The notes under the pieces were generated by a model. The model searched no databases and was not told the origin of the DNA. It saw only the letters and a list, made by a program, of their open reading frames with translations. Both the position numbers and the translations under genes were made by a program. A stretch of 45,000 bases of DNA from Exiguobacterium aurantiacum DSM 6208 (GTDB lineage: Bacteria; Bacillota; Bacilli; Exiguobacteriales; Exiguobacteriaceae), in assembly GCF_000702585.1 (NCBI RefSeq), contig NZ_JNIQ01000001.1, forward strand, positions 517,501 to 562,500, in the 5' to 3' direction. Shown piece after piece: positions 33,945 to 44,379 of the stretch (its first letter is position 1; each line of letters opens with the position of its first letter).

Positions 33945-35972
33945 ATGAATCGTGCAGTGAAAAACACCTTAGTTTTCGGTGTGATTTTCCTAGCCTTGAT
34001 CTTGTTCCTTCAATATTTACAAAACCCGAGCAGCCAGAGCGAGACGCTCACGTACTCGAAGTTTTTGGAATATGTGGAAGAAGGTCGGATTGAAACGGCG
34101 ACCGTGCAAGAAATTCCGGGTGCCATCTCGATCACAGGTGATCTTTCAGGAGATGAAGACCAGCGTTTTGAAACGAACATCCCGGCCAACGAGGCCGAAT
34201 ACGCCGAAGTGCTCTCGTCACTCCGTGCGAATACGGACATTAGCGTCGAAGAAGCAGAGTCAAGTGGGAACTGGTTCAGCATCGTGTTTGCGATCTTACC
34301 GTTCATCATCATCTTCATCTTGTTCTTCTTCTTGCTCAACCAAGCCCAAGGCGGCGGCGGTGGCGGTCGTGTGATGAACTTCGGGAAATCGAAGGCGAAA
34401 TTGTACGATCAAGAGAAGCGCCGTGTGACGTTCAAAGACGTCGCCGGAGCGGACGAAGAGAAACAAGAGCTCATCGAAGTCGTTGAATTCTTGAAAGACC
34501 CGCGCAAGTTCTCGAAACTCGGGGCGCGCATTCCGAAAGGGGTCCTTCTCGTCGGTCCTCCAGGGACAGGTAAGACACTCCTCGCCCGTGCGGCGGCGGG
34601 TGAAGCCGGTGTACCGTTCTTCTCGATTTCAGGTTCTGATTTCGTAGAGATGTTCGTCGGGGTCGGGGCATCACGTGTCCGTGACTTGTTCGAGAACGCG
34701 AAGAAGAACGCGCCGTGTATCATCTTCATCGATGAGATCGATGCGGTCGGACGTCAACGTGGTGCCGGTTTAGGTGGCGGCCACGATGAACGTGAGCAGA
34801 CGCTCAACCAATTGCTCGTCGAAATGGACGGGTTCAGCGACAACGAAGGGATCATCATGATTGCCGCGACGAACCGTCCGGATATCCTTGACCCAGCCCT
34901 TCTCCGTCCAGGACGTTTTGACCGTCAAATCACGGTCGATCGTCCGGACGTGAAAGGCCGGGAAGAAGTACTCAAAGTTCATGCCCGCAACAAACCGCTC
35001 GATTCGACAGTTGACTTGAAGTCGATCGCGCAGCGGACGCCTGGATTCTCAGGTGCTGACTTGGAGAACTTGCTCAACGAGGCGGCGCTCGTCGCTGCCC
35101 GGTCTGACCGCTCGGCAGTATCGATTGTCGACGTTGAGGAAGCGATTGACCGCGTCATCGCGGGACCTTCGAAGAAGAGCCGCGTTATCTCGGAGAAAGA
35201 ACGTCAAATCGTGGCTTATCACGAGGCGGGCCACACGATCATCGGTATCGAGCTTGAGAACGCTGACGAAGTCCATAAAGTGACGATCGTTCCACGCGGA
35301 AACGCGGGCGGCTATGTCGTCATGCTTCCGAAAGAAGATCGTTACTTCATGACGAAACCAGAACTCGAAGATAAGATTGTCGGTCTTCTCGGTGGCCGCG
35401 TGGCGGAAGATGTGATCTTCGGTGAAGTATCAACCGGAGCGAGCAACGACTTCCAACGCGCAACGGGAATCGCTCGGAAGATGGTCATGGATTACGGGAT
35501 GAGCGACAAACTCGGACCGCTCCAACTCGGATCAAACCATGGCGGACAAGTGTTCTTGGGACGTGACTTCCAAACGGAACAAAACTACTCGGATGCCATC
35601 GCCCAAGACATCGATCTTGAGATTCGTGATATCATCAACCGCTGCTATGCGAAAGCGAAGCAAATTTTGACGGAACGTCGTGACGATCTCGAACTCGTTG
35701 CGAAGACGCTTCTCGAAGTCGAAACGCTCGACTCGAAGCAGATTCGTCACTTGATCAAGACGCGCGAGTACCTTCCGCATGAGCCGGAAGAGCCGTCGAC
35801 ACCATCGACGGACGATTCGAACGACGAAGCGAAGAAAGATGAGGCGGCCGTCAAGCACGGTCAAATCATCGATCAACCTGAGTCGGTTCAAGAAGTGAAG
35901 CCGGATGTCGTCCCGGAAGGCGATAAGCCTGAGGCGACACCAACGGAACGCCCGAACAACGAATCGCGTTAA
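33945..35972 (+). CDS. ftsH: ATP-dependent zinc metalloprotease FtsH
   Basis: Membrane-anchored AAA+ protease, 675 residues. Two membrane segments (about 7-25 and 111-130) flank an extracytoplasmic domain. Walker A GPPGTGKT starts at 204, Walker B is [11 protein letters not shown], the SRH arginines lie in [20 protein letters not shown], and the zinc-site HEAGH is at 426-430. The last 60 residues are a Pro/Glu/Asp-rich disordered tail. ATG 33945 follows TAGGAGG (33932-33938); further upstream codons precede a small leader hairpin (33911-33928). No clear sigma-A promoter was found in the 105-bp gap. A strong terminator follows. Confidence 0.97.
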   Translation: MNRAVKNTLVFGVIFLALILFLQYLQNPSSQSETLTYSKFLEYVEEGRIETATVQEIPGAISITGDLSGDEDQRFETNIPANEAEYAEVLSSLRANTDISVEEAESSGNWFSIVFAILPFIIIFILFFFLLNQAQGGGGGGRVMNFGKSKAKLYDQEKRRVTFKDVAGADEEKQELIEVVEFLKDPRKFSKLGARIPKGVLLVGPPGTGKTLLARAAAGEAGVPFFSISGSDFVEMFVGVGASRVRDLFENAKKNAPCIIFIDEIDAVGRQRGAGLGGGHDEREQTLNQLLVEMDGFSDNEGIIMIAATNRPDILDPALLRPGRFDRQITVDRPDVKGREEVLKVHARNKPLDSTVDLKSIAQRTPGFSGADLENLLNEAALVAARSDRSAVSIVDVEEAIDRVIAGPSKKSRVISEKERQIVAYHEAGHTIIGIELENADEVHKVTIVPRGNAGGYVVMLPKEDRYFMTKPELEDKIVGLLGGRVAEDVIFGEVSTGASNDFQRATGIARKMVMDYGMSDKLGPLQLGSNHGGQVFLGRDFQTEQNYSDAIAQDIDLEIRDIINRCYAKAKQILTERRDDLELVAKTLLEVETLDSKQIRHLIKTREYLPHEPEEPSTPSTDDSNDEAKKDEAAVKHGQIIDQPESVQEVKPDVVPEGDKPEATPTERPNNESR

Positions 35973-35980
35973 ACGAAAGA

Positions 35981-36014
35981 GACGAATGCCCTAGATGAGG
36001 CATTCGTCTTTTTT
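35981..36014 (+). terminator. Terminator after ftsH
   Basis: GACGAATGCC, loop CTAGATGA, GGCATTCGTC (10-bp perfect stem), then TTTTTT. Confidence 0.94.
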
Positions 36015-36016
36015 CG

Positions 36017-36025
36017 TGTTATAAT
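36017..36025 (+). promoter_or_regulatory. Extended -10 promoter for coaX
   Basis: TGT-TATAAT (TATAAT at 36020-36025). The -35 position falls in the 3' arm of the ftsH terminator and is not conserved, as is common with extended -10 promoters. Confidence 0.5.
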
Positions 36026-36066
36026 TCGAGCGAACTGTAATTGACAACAAAGTGAGGAACTATATC

Positions 36067-36831
36067 ATGATTTTAGTGATCGATGTTGGGAATACAAATA
36101 TTGTTCTCGGGATGTATGATGGCGAGACGCTCGTCCACCATTGGCGCATCTCGACGGACCGTACGAAAACGACCGATGAGTATGGCATGCTCGTCAAGTC
36201 GTTGTTTGACCACTCGAACGTTTCGTTCGATCAAATCGATGGCGTGATTCTTTCGTCCGTCGTCCCGCCCGTCATCTTTCCGCTTGAACAGATGTCGCAA
36301 CGCTACTTCAACGTCCGCCCGATCGTCGTTGGCCCGGGCGTGAAGACAGGGCTCGATATCCATGTCGATAATCCGCGTGAAGTCGGGGCCGATCGCATCG
36401 TCAACGCGGTCGCTGGTATCGCGAAATATGAGGGTCCGCTCATCATCGTCGACTTCGGTACGGCGACGACGTATTGTTATATCGATGCATCCCGTCGCTA
36501 TCACGGGGGCATTATCTCGCCGGGAATTATGATTTCGGTCGAGGCGCTCTATCAACGGGCGGCCAAGTTGCCTCGCATCGAGCTCGCGACTCCTCCGACT
36601 GTCGTCGGAAAGAACACAATCCAGGCGATGCAATCGGGAACGTATTACGGGTATGTCGCGCAAGTCGACGGAATCGTCAGTCGTATGAAGCGCGAAGTCG
36701 GAGAGGCGACCGTCATCGCGACGGGCGGTCTCGCTCGTCTCATCAGTGAACATGCCGAAACGATCGACGTCGTCGATTCCTTCTTGACGCTCGATGGGCT
36801 CCGCCTCATCTATGAGCGCAACCAGAAATAA
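36067..36831 (+). CDS. coaX: Type III pantothenate kinase
   Basis: First step of coenzyme A synthesis. The 254 residues have the ASKHA-fold phosphate motifs [12 protein letters not shown] at the N-terminus and [15 protein letters not shown] in the middle, with [11 protein letters not shown] and [11 protein letters not shown] typical of type III enzymes. ATG 36067 follows GTGAGGA (36052-36058); an in-frame ATG at 36052 (MRNYIM) overlaps that ribosome site and is less likely. It precedes hslO and cysK, as in Bacillus. Confidence 0.95.
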   Translation: MILVIDVGNTNIVLGMYDGETLVHHWRISTDRTKTTDEYGMLVKSLFDHSNVSFDQIDGVILSSVVPPVIFPLEQMSQRYFNVRPIVVGPGVKTGLDIHVDNPREVGADRIVNAVAGIAKYEGPLIIVDFGTATTYCYIDASRRYHGGIISPGIMISVEALYQRAAKLPRIELATPPTVVGKNTIQAMQSGTYYGYVAQVDGIVSRMKREVGEATVIATGGLARLISEHAETIDVVDSFLTLDGLRLIYERNQK

Positions 36832-36851
36832 ATTTAAAGGAGTTACTCAAT

Positions 36852-37778
36852 ATGATCCAACCAGAACAACAAGCGTTACTTGACCAAATGAAAGCAGACT
36901 ATCTCGTCCGAGCGTTAGGGTTCAACGGAGAAGTCCGCGCCTTTGCCGTTCGTACGACAAAAACGATCTTTGAAACCCAGCTTCGCCACCAGACGACACC
37001 GGTCGCTTCGGCTGCCCTTGGCCGGACGATGACGATCGGTACGATGATCGGGGCGATGCAAAAAGGTGCCGCCCGTGTCACGCTTAAAGTCGAAGGTGAC
37101 GGTCCGATCGGGAAAATCATCGTCGATGCCGACACAGCCGGCGATGTCCGTGGTTACGTGTCACATCCGCGCGTCGAAGGTGGAACGTTCGTCAACGACC
37201 ACGGATTGACGAAACTGAAAGTCGGTGAAGTCGTCGGTCGCGGTACGATCTCGGTCATCAAAGATCTCGGGTTGAAAGACTATGTCGGTGGATCGTCTGA
37301 AATCCAAACCGGAGAGATCAGTGAAGACTTCACGTACTACTTCGCGACGTCAGAACAAGTTCCGTCAATCGTCGGTGCGGGCGTTCTCGTCCTTCCGGAA
37401 GATGAATCGATTCTTGCCGCGGGTGGGATCATCGTGCAATTGATGCCGGATGCGTCAGAAGAAACGATTCAAGCGTTAGAGAACGCGTTGAAGACGTTCC
37501 CGCCGGTCTCTGTGTTAATTGGTGAAGAGAAGACGCCGGAAGAGATGCTCGGCATGCTCCTCGGGGACAGTCTCGAACTGCTCGACAACAAACCGGTCCA
37601 GTTCAACTGCACGTGCAGCCGCGACCGGATGGAAGGCGCCATCATCGGCCTCGGTGCCGAAGAGATTCGTCAAATGATCGAAGAAGACGGCGGAGCCGAA
37701 GCGGTCTGCCATTTTTGTGGGGAAAAGTATCACTTCTCAGCTGAACAGTTAGAAACGATGAAACAGCAAGCACGTTAA
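36852..37778 (+). CDS. hslO: Redox-regulated chaperone Hsp33
   Basis: Holdase activated by oxidative unfolding. The 308 residues include an N-terminal substrate domain (RALGFNGEVRAFAVRTT) and the zinc-binding redox switch at the C-terminus: C253-T-C255 and C286-H-F-C289, the four conserved cysteines. ATG follows AAAGGAG just after the coaX stop. It sits beside cysK, which supplies cysteine. Confidence 0.96.
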   Translation: MIQPEQQALLDQMKADYLVRALGFNGEVRAFAVRTTKTIFETQLRHQTTPVASAALGRTMTIGTMIGAMQKGAARVTLKVEGDGPIGKIIVDADTAGDVRGYVSHPRVEGGTFVNDHGLTKLKVGEVVGRGTISVIKDLGLKDYVGGSSEIQTGEISEDFTYYFATSEQVPSIVGAGVLVLPEDESILAAGGIIVQLMPDASEETIQALENALKTFPPVSVLIGEEKTPEEMLGMLLGDSLELLDNKPVQFNCTCSRDRMEGAIIGLGAEEIRQMIEEDGGAEAVCHFCGEKYHFSAEQLETMKQQAR

Positions 37779-37793
37779 GCGGTTCGTTCCAAA

Positions 37794-37823
37794 TTGCATA
37801 TTTTCAAACTGATAGGGTATGAT
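37794..37823 (+). promoter_or_regulatory. Possible cysK promoter
   Basis: TTGCAT (37794-37799), 18-bp spacer, TATGAT (37818-37823). A direct repeat TCGGAATAG / TCGGAATTA follows at 37832-37849 and may be a regulator site. Confidence 0.5.
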
Positions 37824-37864
37824 TACAATATCGGAATAGTCGGAATTATGGAGGAGGAAATAGC

Positions 37865-38818
37865 ATGCGTATCGTAGATTCAGTGACAGATTTGATTGGG
37901 AAGACACCGATTGTGAAATTGAACGGTCTTACGGGACCGGATGACGCCACGGTTTATATGAAGTTGGAGTATATGAATCCAGGGTCGAGTGTAAAAGACC
38001 GGATTGCCTTAGCGATGATCGAGGCGGCCGAAAAAGACGGTGCCTTAAAACCGGGTGACACGATCATTGAACCGACGAGCGGGAACACCGGAATCGGTTT
38101 GGCGATGGTCAGTGCCGCTAAAGGGTACAAGACCATTCTCGTCATGCCGGAAACGATGAGCATGGAACGTCGCAACTTACTTCGCGGTTATGGCGCTGAG
38201 CTCATCTTGACGCCAGGTCCGGAAGGGATGGGCGGAGCGATTCGCCGCGCGACAGAAGAAGCTGAGGCGAACGGATATTTCCTCCCCCAACAATTCAACA
38301 ACGTGGCCAACCCGAACGTCCATGAGATGACGACAGGACCAGAAATCGTCGAGGCGTTTGAAGCGGCCGGTTTGGACGTCGATGCGTTCATCGCGGGCGT
38401 CGGTACAGGCGGTACGATCACGGGAGCCGGTAAAGTGTTGAAGGCGAAATACCCAGACGTGCAAATTTTGGCGGTCGAGCCAGTCGATTCACCGGTCTTG
38501 TCGGGCGGAAAGCCTGGTCCGCATAAAATCCAAGGAATCGGGGCCGGCTTTATCCCTTCGATCCTCGATACGGAGATTTATGAAGGCGTCCTTCAAATCA
38601 CGACGGACCAAGCGTTCGAATATGCTCGACTCGCGGCGCGTACGAACGGCGTCCTCGGCGGCATCTCGTCAGGTGCGGCCATCGCTGCAGCAGTCGACAC
38701 AGCTAAACGACTCGGCAAAGGCAAAAACGTGCTTGCGATCATCCCGTCGAACGGGGAACGGTACTTGAGCACACCGCTCTATCAATTCGACGAAGAATCG
38801 GACAGCGTTCGTTCATAA
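37865..38818 (+). CDS. cysK: Cysteine synthase A (O-acetylserine sulfhydrylase)
   Basis: Makes cysteine from O-acetylserine and sulfide. The 317 residues show the PLP lysine K44 in [11 protein letters not shown], the substrate loop [11 protein letters not shown], the phosphate-binding [10 protein letters not shown], and the [16 protein letters not shown] segment that marks CysK. ATG follows AGGAGGAAA. A terminator follows. Regulation by CymR, as in Bacillus, is possible; the upstream GGAAT repeats are the only hint. Confidence 0.96.
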   Translation: MRIVDSVTDLIGKTPIVKLNGLTGPDDATVYMKLEYMNPGSSVKDRIALAMIEAAEKDGALKPGDTIIEPTSGNTGIGLAMVSAAKGYKTILVMPETMSMERRNLLRGYGAELILTPGPEGMGGAIRRATEEAEANGYFLPQQFNNVANPNVHEMTTGPEIVEAFEAAGLDVDAFIAGVGTGGTITGAGKVLKAKYPDVQILAVEPVDSPVLSGGKPGPHKIQGIGAGFIPSILDTEIYEGVLQITTDQAFEYARLAARTNGVLGGISSGAAIAAAVDTAKRLGKGKNVLAIIPSNGERYLSTPLYQFDEESDSVRS

Positions 38819-38820
38819 GG

Positions 38821-38870
38821 AAAAGGGGCAGTTACCGAGAGACAACATCTTTCGGGAACTGCCTTTTCTT
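38821..38870 (+). terminator. Terminator after cysK
   Basis: GGCAGTT-A-CCGA...TCGG-G-AACTGCC, a long stem with an internal mismatch, then TTTTCTT. AAAA before it can pair with the T tract, so it may work in both directions. Confidence 0.8.
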
Positions 38871-38914
38871 GTGTACAATTAAAGGCATGAACTAGAGGAA
38901 CGGGGGAATGGGAT

Positions 38915-40294
38915 GTGAGGACGACAGCGTTCAAAACAATCCGGATGACAAAAGAGAGCATGTACGAGACGTATTTGACGTTGACGGAAGGAAAAGAGCG
39001 TTACGCGTGGCTCGAGAGCGGTCGAGTCGGGCGGTATACGGTAGCGGGAGTCGAACCGTTCGCTACGCTTCACGTGAAAGACGAGGTTGGAACGCTCACG
39101 ACCGAGGCCGGGACAGAGACGATCCACGGTCGCCCGCTCGATATCGTCGAATCGGTGCGTTCGCGTTTCGTGGCGACGCGGCCGACCGGGGCTCCGCCTT
39201 TTTTTGGCGGGATGATCGGATATGTCAGTTACGACGTCGCCCGGACGCTCGAACGTTTGCCGCGAGAAGCGGAAGATGATTTGGCGACACCGGACGTATC
39301 GTTCTTGTTGTTCGACGAGGTGGCGGTGTTTGATGAAGAAGACTCGCTCTTATACGTGATGGTCACCGGAGACGAGGACGTCGACGTGAAACTTGAACGC
39401 TTTGCCGCTCTTTGGCATACGGAGACGAACTATACGTTCGGACCAGTCGCACACGATGCGGTCGAGCGTTCGCGTTCGCTCTCCCGCGAAGAATTTGTCG
39501 CGGCGGTCAAGAAGATTCAACACTATATCGTCGAGGGCGACGTGTTTCAAGTGAATTTGAGCGTCAGGCAATCCGAACCGCTCCTCGCCGACCCCCGTCA
39601 CGTTTACGATACGCTTCGGCGCATGAATCCATCCCCGTACATGGGCTATTTTAAGGATGATGCTTTGACGATGGTGTCGGCTTCTCCGGAACTGTTGATC
39701 GAAAAGCACGGGTCCGCGATCTCGACCCGCCCGATCGCGGGGACGAGGCCGCGCGGTCGCGACGAGAAAGAAGACATGGAGTTGGCGCGCACGTTGCTCG
39801 ACAATGAGAAGGAGCGGGCCGAGCACGTCATGCTCGTTGACTTGGAGCGCAACGACCTCGGCAAAGTGGCGGCGTATGGAACGGTGCACGTCGATGAGTT
39901 GATGGTCATCGAGAAGTATTCCCACGTCCAACATATCGTCTCGAACGTCCGCGGGGTGATACGTCCCGACGTGTCCGGTGCCGAGGCGCTCGGAGCAATG
40001 TTCCCAGGTGGAACGATCACCGGCGCCCCGAAAATTCGAACGATGGAGATTATCGAGGAGCTTGAACCGTTCCGCCGTGGGATTTATACGGGGTCGTTCG
40101 GTTGGATCAGTTGGGATGATGACCTCGTCTTCAACATCACGATTCGGACGATGGTCGTCAAAGACGGCATGGCCCACGTCCAAGCTGGTGCCGGTATCGT
40201 CATCGATTCCGATCCGGTCGCAGAATATGAAGAATCGCTGTCGAAAGCGAAAGCGCTATGGGCGGCGAAAGCGTCAACGGAGGCGACGACATGA
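38915..40294 (+). CDS. pabB: Aminodeoxychorismate synthase component I
   Basis: Chorismate to 4-amino-4-deoxychorismate, with PabA supplying ammonia; first step of PABA synthesis. The 459 residues belong to the anthranilate/ADC synthase I family, shown by [24 protein letters not shown] (the active-site segment), [11 protein letters not shown] and [20 protein letters not shown]. The family includes TrpE; the choice of PabB rests on the following pabA-pabC-fol genes. GTG 38915 follows GGGGGAA (38902-38908). It overlaps pabA by 4 bases. Confidence 0.93.
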   Translation: MRTTAFKTIRMTKESMYETYLTLTEGKERYAWLESGRVGRYTVAGVEPFATLHVKDEVGTLTTEAGTETIHGRPLDIVESVRSRFVATRPTGAPPFFGGMIGYVSYDVARTLERLPREAEDDLATPDVSFLLFDEVAVFDEEDSLLYVMVTGDEDVDVKLERFAALWHTETNYTFGPVAHDAVERSRSLSREEFVAAVKKIQHYIVEGDVFQVNLSVRQSEPLLADPRHVYDTLRRMNPSPYMGYFKDDALTMVSASPELLIEKHGSAISTRPIAGTRPRGRDEKEDMELARTLLDNEKERAEHVMLVDLERNDLGKVAAYGTVHVDELMVIEKYSHVQHIVSNVRGVIRPDVSGAEALGAMFPGGTITGAPKIRTMEIIEELEPFRRGIYTGSFGWISWDDDLVFNITIRTMVVKDGMAHVQAGAGIVIDSDPVAEYEESLSKAKALWAAKASTEATT

Positions 40295-40875
40295 TATTAC
40301 TCATTGATAACTACGATTCATTCACTTACAACTTGGTCCAATACTTCGGGGAACTGGGCGAGCAGATCGTCGTCCGGCGAAATGACGACATCACGCTCGA
40401 AGACATCGACACGTTAAGTCCGGACTATCTCGTCATCTCACCAGGGCCCTGTACGCCGAACGAGGCCGGGATCAGCATTGAGGCGATTCGTTCGTTCGCC
40501 GGTCGTATCCCGATTCTCGGCGTCTGTCTCGGGCACCAAGCGATCGCGCAAGCGTTCGGCGGTGAAGTCGTCCATGCCGAACGTCTCATGCATGGAAAGA
40601 CGTCGCCGATTCGCCATGACGGGAAGACGATTTTTACGGGAATCCCGCAAGAGACGATCGTGACACGGTACCATTCGCTCGCCGTAGCCCGGGAGTCGTT
40701 CCCCGACTGTCTCGAAGTGACGGCGGAAACACAGGAAGGCGAGATCATGGCGCTACGGCATAAGTCGTTGCCAATCGAAGGGGTCCAGTATCATCCGGAG
40801 GCAATTTTGACGGAACACGGCAAAGAGATGGTTCGAAACTTCATTGAGGTATACCGCCATGTGGCTTTGGCATAA
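40291..40875 (+). CDS. pabA: Aminodeoxychorismate synthase glutamine amidotransferase component
   Basis: Class I glutaminase, 194 residues, giving ammonia to PabB. The oxyanion motif is [10 protein letters not shown], the nucleophile C79 lies in LGVCLGHQA, and the catalytic His/Glu in VQYHPEA. In Bacillus the homologue also serves anthranilate synthase (amphibolic TrpG/PabA); that may hold here too as no trp gene is nearby. ATG 40291 overlaps the pabB stop and follows ACGGAGGCG. Confidence 0.95.
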   Translation: MILLIDNYDSFTYNLVQYFGELGEQIVVRRNDDITLEDIDTLSPDYLVISPGPCTPNEAGISIEAIRSFAGRIPILGVCLGHQAIAQAFGGEVVHAERLMHGKTSPIRHDGKTIFTGIPQETIVTRYHSLAVARESFPDCLEVTAETQEGEIMALRHKSLPIEGVQYHPEAILTEHGKEMVRNFIEVYRHVALA

Positions 40876-41692
40876 CGGCGAATTGCGCGGAAGCGATGAA
40901 GTGACGATTCCCGTATACGATCACGGCTTTCTATACGGGATGGGCTTGTTCGAGACGTTCCGAACGTTTGAAGGACACCCGTTTCTATGGGACGCGCATT
41001 GGGAGCGACTAGAGAAAAGCATGGAGGCGCTTTGGATCGACCTCCCATATAAGAAACAAGACATCGAGCAGGCGATCCAAGACGTCACCCGTCAAAATAA
41101 CGCGCCGAACCTCTATATCCGGCTCAACGTCTCCGCGGGAGTCGCACCGCTCGGTCTTCATGACGGACGTTACGTGCGACCGAACGTGACGCTCCTTGTC
41201 AAACCGTTGCCCGACGCGTTCGAACCGGTCGAGAAGACGCTTGAGGCGCTCCCATTTCCGAGAAGCCGGCCCGAGGCGGCGTTCCGGCTGAAATCTCATC
41301 ATTATATGAACAACATTCTCGGGAAGCGCGCGCTCGTCGACCGAACAGCGGAAGGGTTGTTCGCGGATGAGACGGGACGCGTCGTCGAAGGTCTCGTCTC
41401 GAACGTATGTTGGACGGACGGTGATGGCCGGCTTTGGACGACCCCGCTCTCGACAGGGGCTCTGGCCGGGGTGACCCGTCAGTGGGTGATCGACACGTTT
41501 GACGTCTCCGAACGCGACGTGACGTTCGCGCAACTGGCCGAAGCGACCGAAATTTGGCTCACAAATTCGGTACAACAGATCGCCCCGGTGACGGAATTTG
41601 CAGGGAAGCGTTTCCCGGGACGACGAGGAGAACATTTTATCGACGCCTGGTCGGTTTTGATCCAGACGATTGAAAAGGAGAGTGCGAAATGA
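40859..41692 (+). CDS. pabC: Aminodeoxychorismate lyase
   Basis: PLP enzyme of fold type IV that splits aminodeoxychorismate to PABA and pyruvate. The 277 residues contain [15 protein letters not shown] near the N-terminus, the PLP lysine probably in [14 protein letters not shown], and [13 protein letters not shown]. The closest alternative is D-amino-acid or branched-chain aminotransferase; the neighbours favour PabC. ATG 40859 is inside the end of pabA (17-base overlap) with GAGGT at 40846-40850. Confidence 0.93.
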   Translation: MWLWHNGELRGSDEVTIPVYDHGFLYGMGLFETFRTFEGHPFLWDAHWERLEKSMEALWIDLPYKKQDIEQAIQDVTRQNNAPNLYIRLNVSAGVAPLGLHDGRYVRPNVTLLVKPLPDAFEPVEKTLEALPFPRSRPEAAFRLKSHHYMNNILGKRALVDRTAEGLFADETGRVVEGLVSNVCWTDGDGRLWTTPLSTGALAGVTRQWVIDTFDVSERDVTFAQLAEATEIWLTNSVQQIAPVTEFAGKRFPGRRGEHFIDAWSVLIQTIEKESAK

Positions 41693-42474
41693 CAAACGTG
41701 ATGGGCATTTTAAACGTGACGCCGGATTCGTTTTCGGATGGCGGGCGCTATACGGCGCTTGATGCTGCGGTGGCGCACGCGAAGCAACTCGTCATAGACG
41801 GCGCCGACGCGATTGACGTCGGGGGTGAATCGACTCGCCCGGGGGCACAGCTCGTTTCAGCTGAAGACGAGATCGCCCGGGTCGTGCCGGTCATCCGTCG
41901 TTTGAAACAAGAGCTAGACGTGTTAGTCTCGATTGATACGTATAAACCGGAAGTGGCGCGAGCGGCGCTGGAAGCGGGAGCTGACATCATCAATGACGTC
42001 TGGGGTTCGAAGTGGGGAGATCGTTCGATGGCGGACGTCGCCAAAGCGTTCAACGTTCCAATCATCCTTATGCATAATCGCGACAATCGAAATTATGGTC
42101 ACTTTATCGAAGAAGTCGTCGGTGACATGCAAGAGTCGATTGAAATTGCCCACGAAGCCGGGGTGCCGGATGAATTGATTTGGCTCGACCCGGGCATCGG
42201 GTTCGCCAAAGATTATGAACAGAACTTGGAGCTCTTGAATCGACTCGACGTCATCACGAACCTCGGCTACCCGGTATTGCTTGGAACGTCACGCAAGTCC
42301 TTCATCGGACAAGCGCTCGACTTACCGACCGAAGAGCGGGGGGAAGGGACGATCGCGACGACGTGTCTCGGTATTATGAAAGGCTGTGCCTGGGTAAGGG
42401 TTCATGACGTGCTCGCGAATAAGCGGGCAGCCCGGATGATGGATGTAATGTTAGGAGGCGGACAACGTGGATAA
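41689..42474 (+). CDS. folP: Dihydropteroate synthase
   Basis: Joins PABA to dihydropterin pyrophosphate; the sulfonamide target. The 261-residue TIM barrel begins directly at the first strand with MGILNVTPDSFSDGGRY, then has IDVGGESTRPGA (pterin/PABA loop), ISIDTYKPEVARAALEAGAD and LLGTSRKSFIG. It is slightly short at the N-terminus compared with many FolP proteins. ATG 41689 overlaps the pabC stop, behind AAGGAG (41675-41680). Confidence 0.97.
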   Translation: MTNVMGILNVTPDSFSDGGRYTALDAAVAHAKQLVIDGADAIDVGGESTRPGAQLVSAEDEIARVVPVIRRLKQELDVLVSIDTYKPEVARAALEAGADIINDVWGSKWGDRSMADVAKAFNVPIILMHNRDNRNYGHFIEEVVGDMQESIEIAHEAGVPDELIWLDPGIGFAKDYEQNLELLNRLDVITNLGYPVLLGTSRKSFIGQALDLPTEERGEGTIATTCLGIMKGCAWVRVHDVLANKRAARMMDVMLGGGQRG

Positions 42475-42832
42475 GATGTATGTGAACGGAATGCGCTTTT
42501 ACGGGTATCACGGTGTGTTTGAAGAAGAGAATCGGCTCGGACAACGGTTTCATATCGATTTGATGTGTGAACTGGATCTCGCGCCAGCCGGCCAGTCCGA
42601 CAATTTGGAAGACGGCGTCAGTTATGCCGGGCTTTATCAACTGACGGAAGACATCGTCACGGGGGAAGCGGTGAACCTTCTTGAAACACTTGGCGAGCGC
42701 ATCACGAAGGCGGTGCTCGCCCATAGTGAGAAGATTCAAGCGGTGACGGTGAAGGTCATCAAACCGGATCCGCCCATCCCTGGGCATTACGATTCGGTCG
42801 CCATTGAGATGACACGGAGGCGAAACGGATGA
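42467..42832 (+). CDS. folB: Dihydroneopterin aldolase
   Basis: Converts dihydroneopterin to 6-hydroxymethyl-dihydropterin. The 121 residues show VNGMRFYGYHGVFEEENRLG, typical of FolB, and the LETLGERITKAVL helix followed by VTVKVIKPDPPIPGHYDSV. GTG 42467 is well spaced from AGGAGG (42453-42458), inside the end of folP; an ATG three codons later is the alternative. The stop overlaps folK. Confidence 0.96.
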   Translation: MDKMYVNGMRFYGYHGVFEEENRLGQRFHIDLMCELDLAPAGQSDNLEDGVSYAGLYQLTEDIVTGEAVNLLETLGERITKAVLAHSEKIQAVTVKVIKPDPPIPGHYDSVAIEMTRRRNG

Positions 42833-43332
42833 TTTATGTCGCACTCGGTTCAAACATTGGAGAGCGGGCAAGTTATTTGCATGAAGCGATTCAAGCGATG
42901 GAAGCGGACGGCCTTCAAGTGACGAAACAGTCGGCCGTGTACGAGACGGCACCGGTCGGTTATACTGAGCAACCTTCGTTTTATAATATGGTCGTTGAAG
43001 TGGCGACGACGCGGTCGGCGGAGGAAGTACTGTCACTCTTACAACAAATCGAACAGCGGCTCGGGCGGGAGCGGTTGTTCAAGAACGGACCTCGCACGAT
43101 CGACCTTGACATCTTGGTGTTTAACGGCGAAGATATACAATCGAAGCACTTATCTGTACCGCATCCGCGGATGCATGAACGCGCTTTTGTCCTTGCCCCG
43201 CTTGCGGAGATTGCTCCGTCGCTCGAGGTGAGAGGAAAGACGGTTCAAAAGCTGCTCGTCGCCCTTCCGGAGTCGGAACGAAGCGATGTCATTCGGCTTG
43301 AACCGTTACAGTCACTTGTCAATCCGGTGTAA
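42829..43332 (+). CDS. folK: Hydroxymethyl-dihydropterin pyrophosphokinase
   Basis: Activates the pterin for FolP. The 167 residues begin VALGSNIGERASYLHEAI and include YETAPVGYTEQPSFYNMV, RERLFKNGPRTIDLDIL (the ATP/Mg motif) and VPHPRMHERAFVLAPL, all HPPK hallmarks. ATG 42829 overlaps the folB stop. The yazB gene that follows in Bacillus is absent. Confidence 0.97.
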   Translation: MIYVALGSNIGERASYLHEAIQAMEADGLQVTKQSAVYETAPVGYTEQPSFYNMVVEVATTRSAEEVLSLLQQIEQRLGRERLFKNGPRTIDLDILVFNGEDIQSKHLSVPHPRMHERAFVLAPLAEIAPSLEVRGKTVQKLLVALPESERSDVIRLEPLQSLVNPV

Positions 43333-43355
43333 CGTCAGTAAAAGGAAGTGGATCT

Positions 43356-44351
43356 ATGTCAGGATTTAAGATTGGGAACGTGGACATTAAAAATCGGGCG
43401 GTCCTTGCCCCGATGGCCGGCGTCACGAATCCGGCGTTCCGACTCATCGCCAAAGAGTTCGGTGCCGGACTCGTCTGCGCTGAAATGGTAAGTGATAAAG
43501 GCATACTGTTAGAGAACGCTCGTACGTTACGGATGCTCTATGTAGATGAACGTGAGAAGCCGCTTAGCTTACAGATTTTCGGTGGGTCGAAAGAGACGCT
43601 CGTACGGGCGGCTCAATACGTTGACCAAAACACGAACGCCGATATCATTGATATCAACATGGGATGCCCTGTCCCGAAAGTAACGAAATGCGAGGCGGGC
43701 GCAAAATGGTTGCTTGACCCTGATAAAGTCTATGAGATGGTGGACGCCGTCTCGAACGCTGTCGAAAAACCGGTGACCGTGAAGATGCGTCTCGGTTGGG
43801 ATGAAGAGCACGTCTATGTGCTAGACAACGTCAGAGCCGCCCAGTCAGGCGGGGCCGCGGCGATTGCCATTCATGGACGTACCCGTTCCCAACAATATGA
43901 AGGAACGGCGAATTGGGACTGGATCGGTGAGGCGAAAAAGATTGCGACCGTCCCGATTATCGGGAACGGCGATATCTCGACGCCGCAAGAAGCGAAGCAC
44001 GCGATCGACCATTATGGCGTTGATGCCGTCATGATCGGGCGAGCGGCACTCGGGAATCCGTGGATGCTCTATCAGACGGTGCAATATTTAGAGACAGGTG
44101 AACTCCCGCCGGAACCGGCAGCGCGTGAGAAGATTGATATTTGTATGTTGCATCTCGATCGTCTGATTGCCATCAAAGGTGAGCTGACCGCGGTACGTGA
44201 GATGCGCCAACATGCGGCCTGGTATTTGAAAGGTCTAAAAGGAAGCGGTCCGGTTCGTAAGCAAATCAATGAAGTTGAATCTCGGGATGCGTTCGGGATT
44301 GTGCTCTATCATTTTGTCGAACAGCTCGAGCGACAAATGCAAGAAGTGTGA
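43356..44351 (+). CDS. dusB: tRNA-dihydrouridine synthase
   Basis: FMN enzyme that reduces uridines in tRNA. The 331-residue TIM barrel has APMAGVTNPAFR at the N-terminus, the catalytic Cys104 in INMGCPVPKVTK, KMRLGWDEEH, IHGRTRSQQYEG and IGNGDISTP. The position between folK and lysS matches Bacillus yacF. ATG follows AAAAGGAAGTGG. The gap before it (23 bp) implies it is the last gene of the folate operon; a terminator lies 80 bp downstream. Confidence 0.96.
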   Translation: MSGFKIGNVDIKNRAVLAPMAGVTNPAFRLIAKEFGAGLVCAEMVSDKGILLENARTLRMLYVDEREKPLSLQIFGGSKETLVRAAQYVDQNTNADIIDINMGCPVPKVTKCEAGAKWLLDPDKVYEMVDAVSNAVEKPVTVKMRLGWDEEHVYVLDNVRAAQSGGAAAIAIHGRTRSQQYEGTANWDWIGEAKKIATVPIIGNGDISTPQEAKHAIDHYGVDAVMIGRAALGNPWMLYQTVQYLETGELPPEPAAREKIDICMLHLDRLIAIKGELTAVREMRQHAAWYLKGLKGSGPVRKQINEVESRDAFGIVLYHFVEQLERQMQEV

Positions 44352-44379
44352 ACTAGTGTAAAAAAGTGATTTATGGTAA

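Noticed and set aside
36073-36753. 226-codon open frame opposite coaX
   Set aside because: Arg/Asp-rich antisense typical of GC-rich third positions; coaX is clearly real.
39350-40183. 277-codon open frame opposite pabB
   Set aside because: His/Arg/Asp-rich antisense shadow; pabB carries full family motifs on the plus strand.
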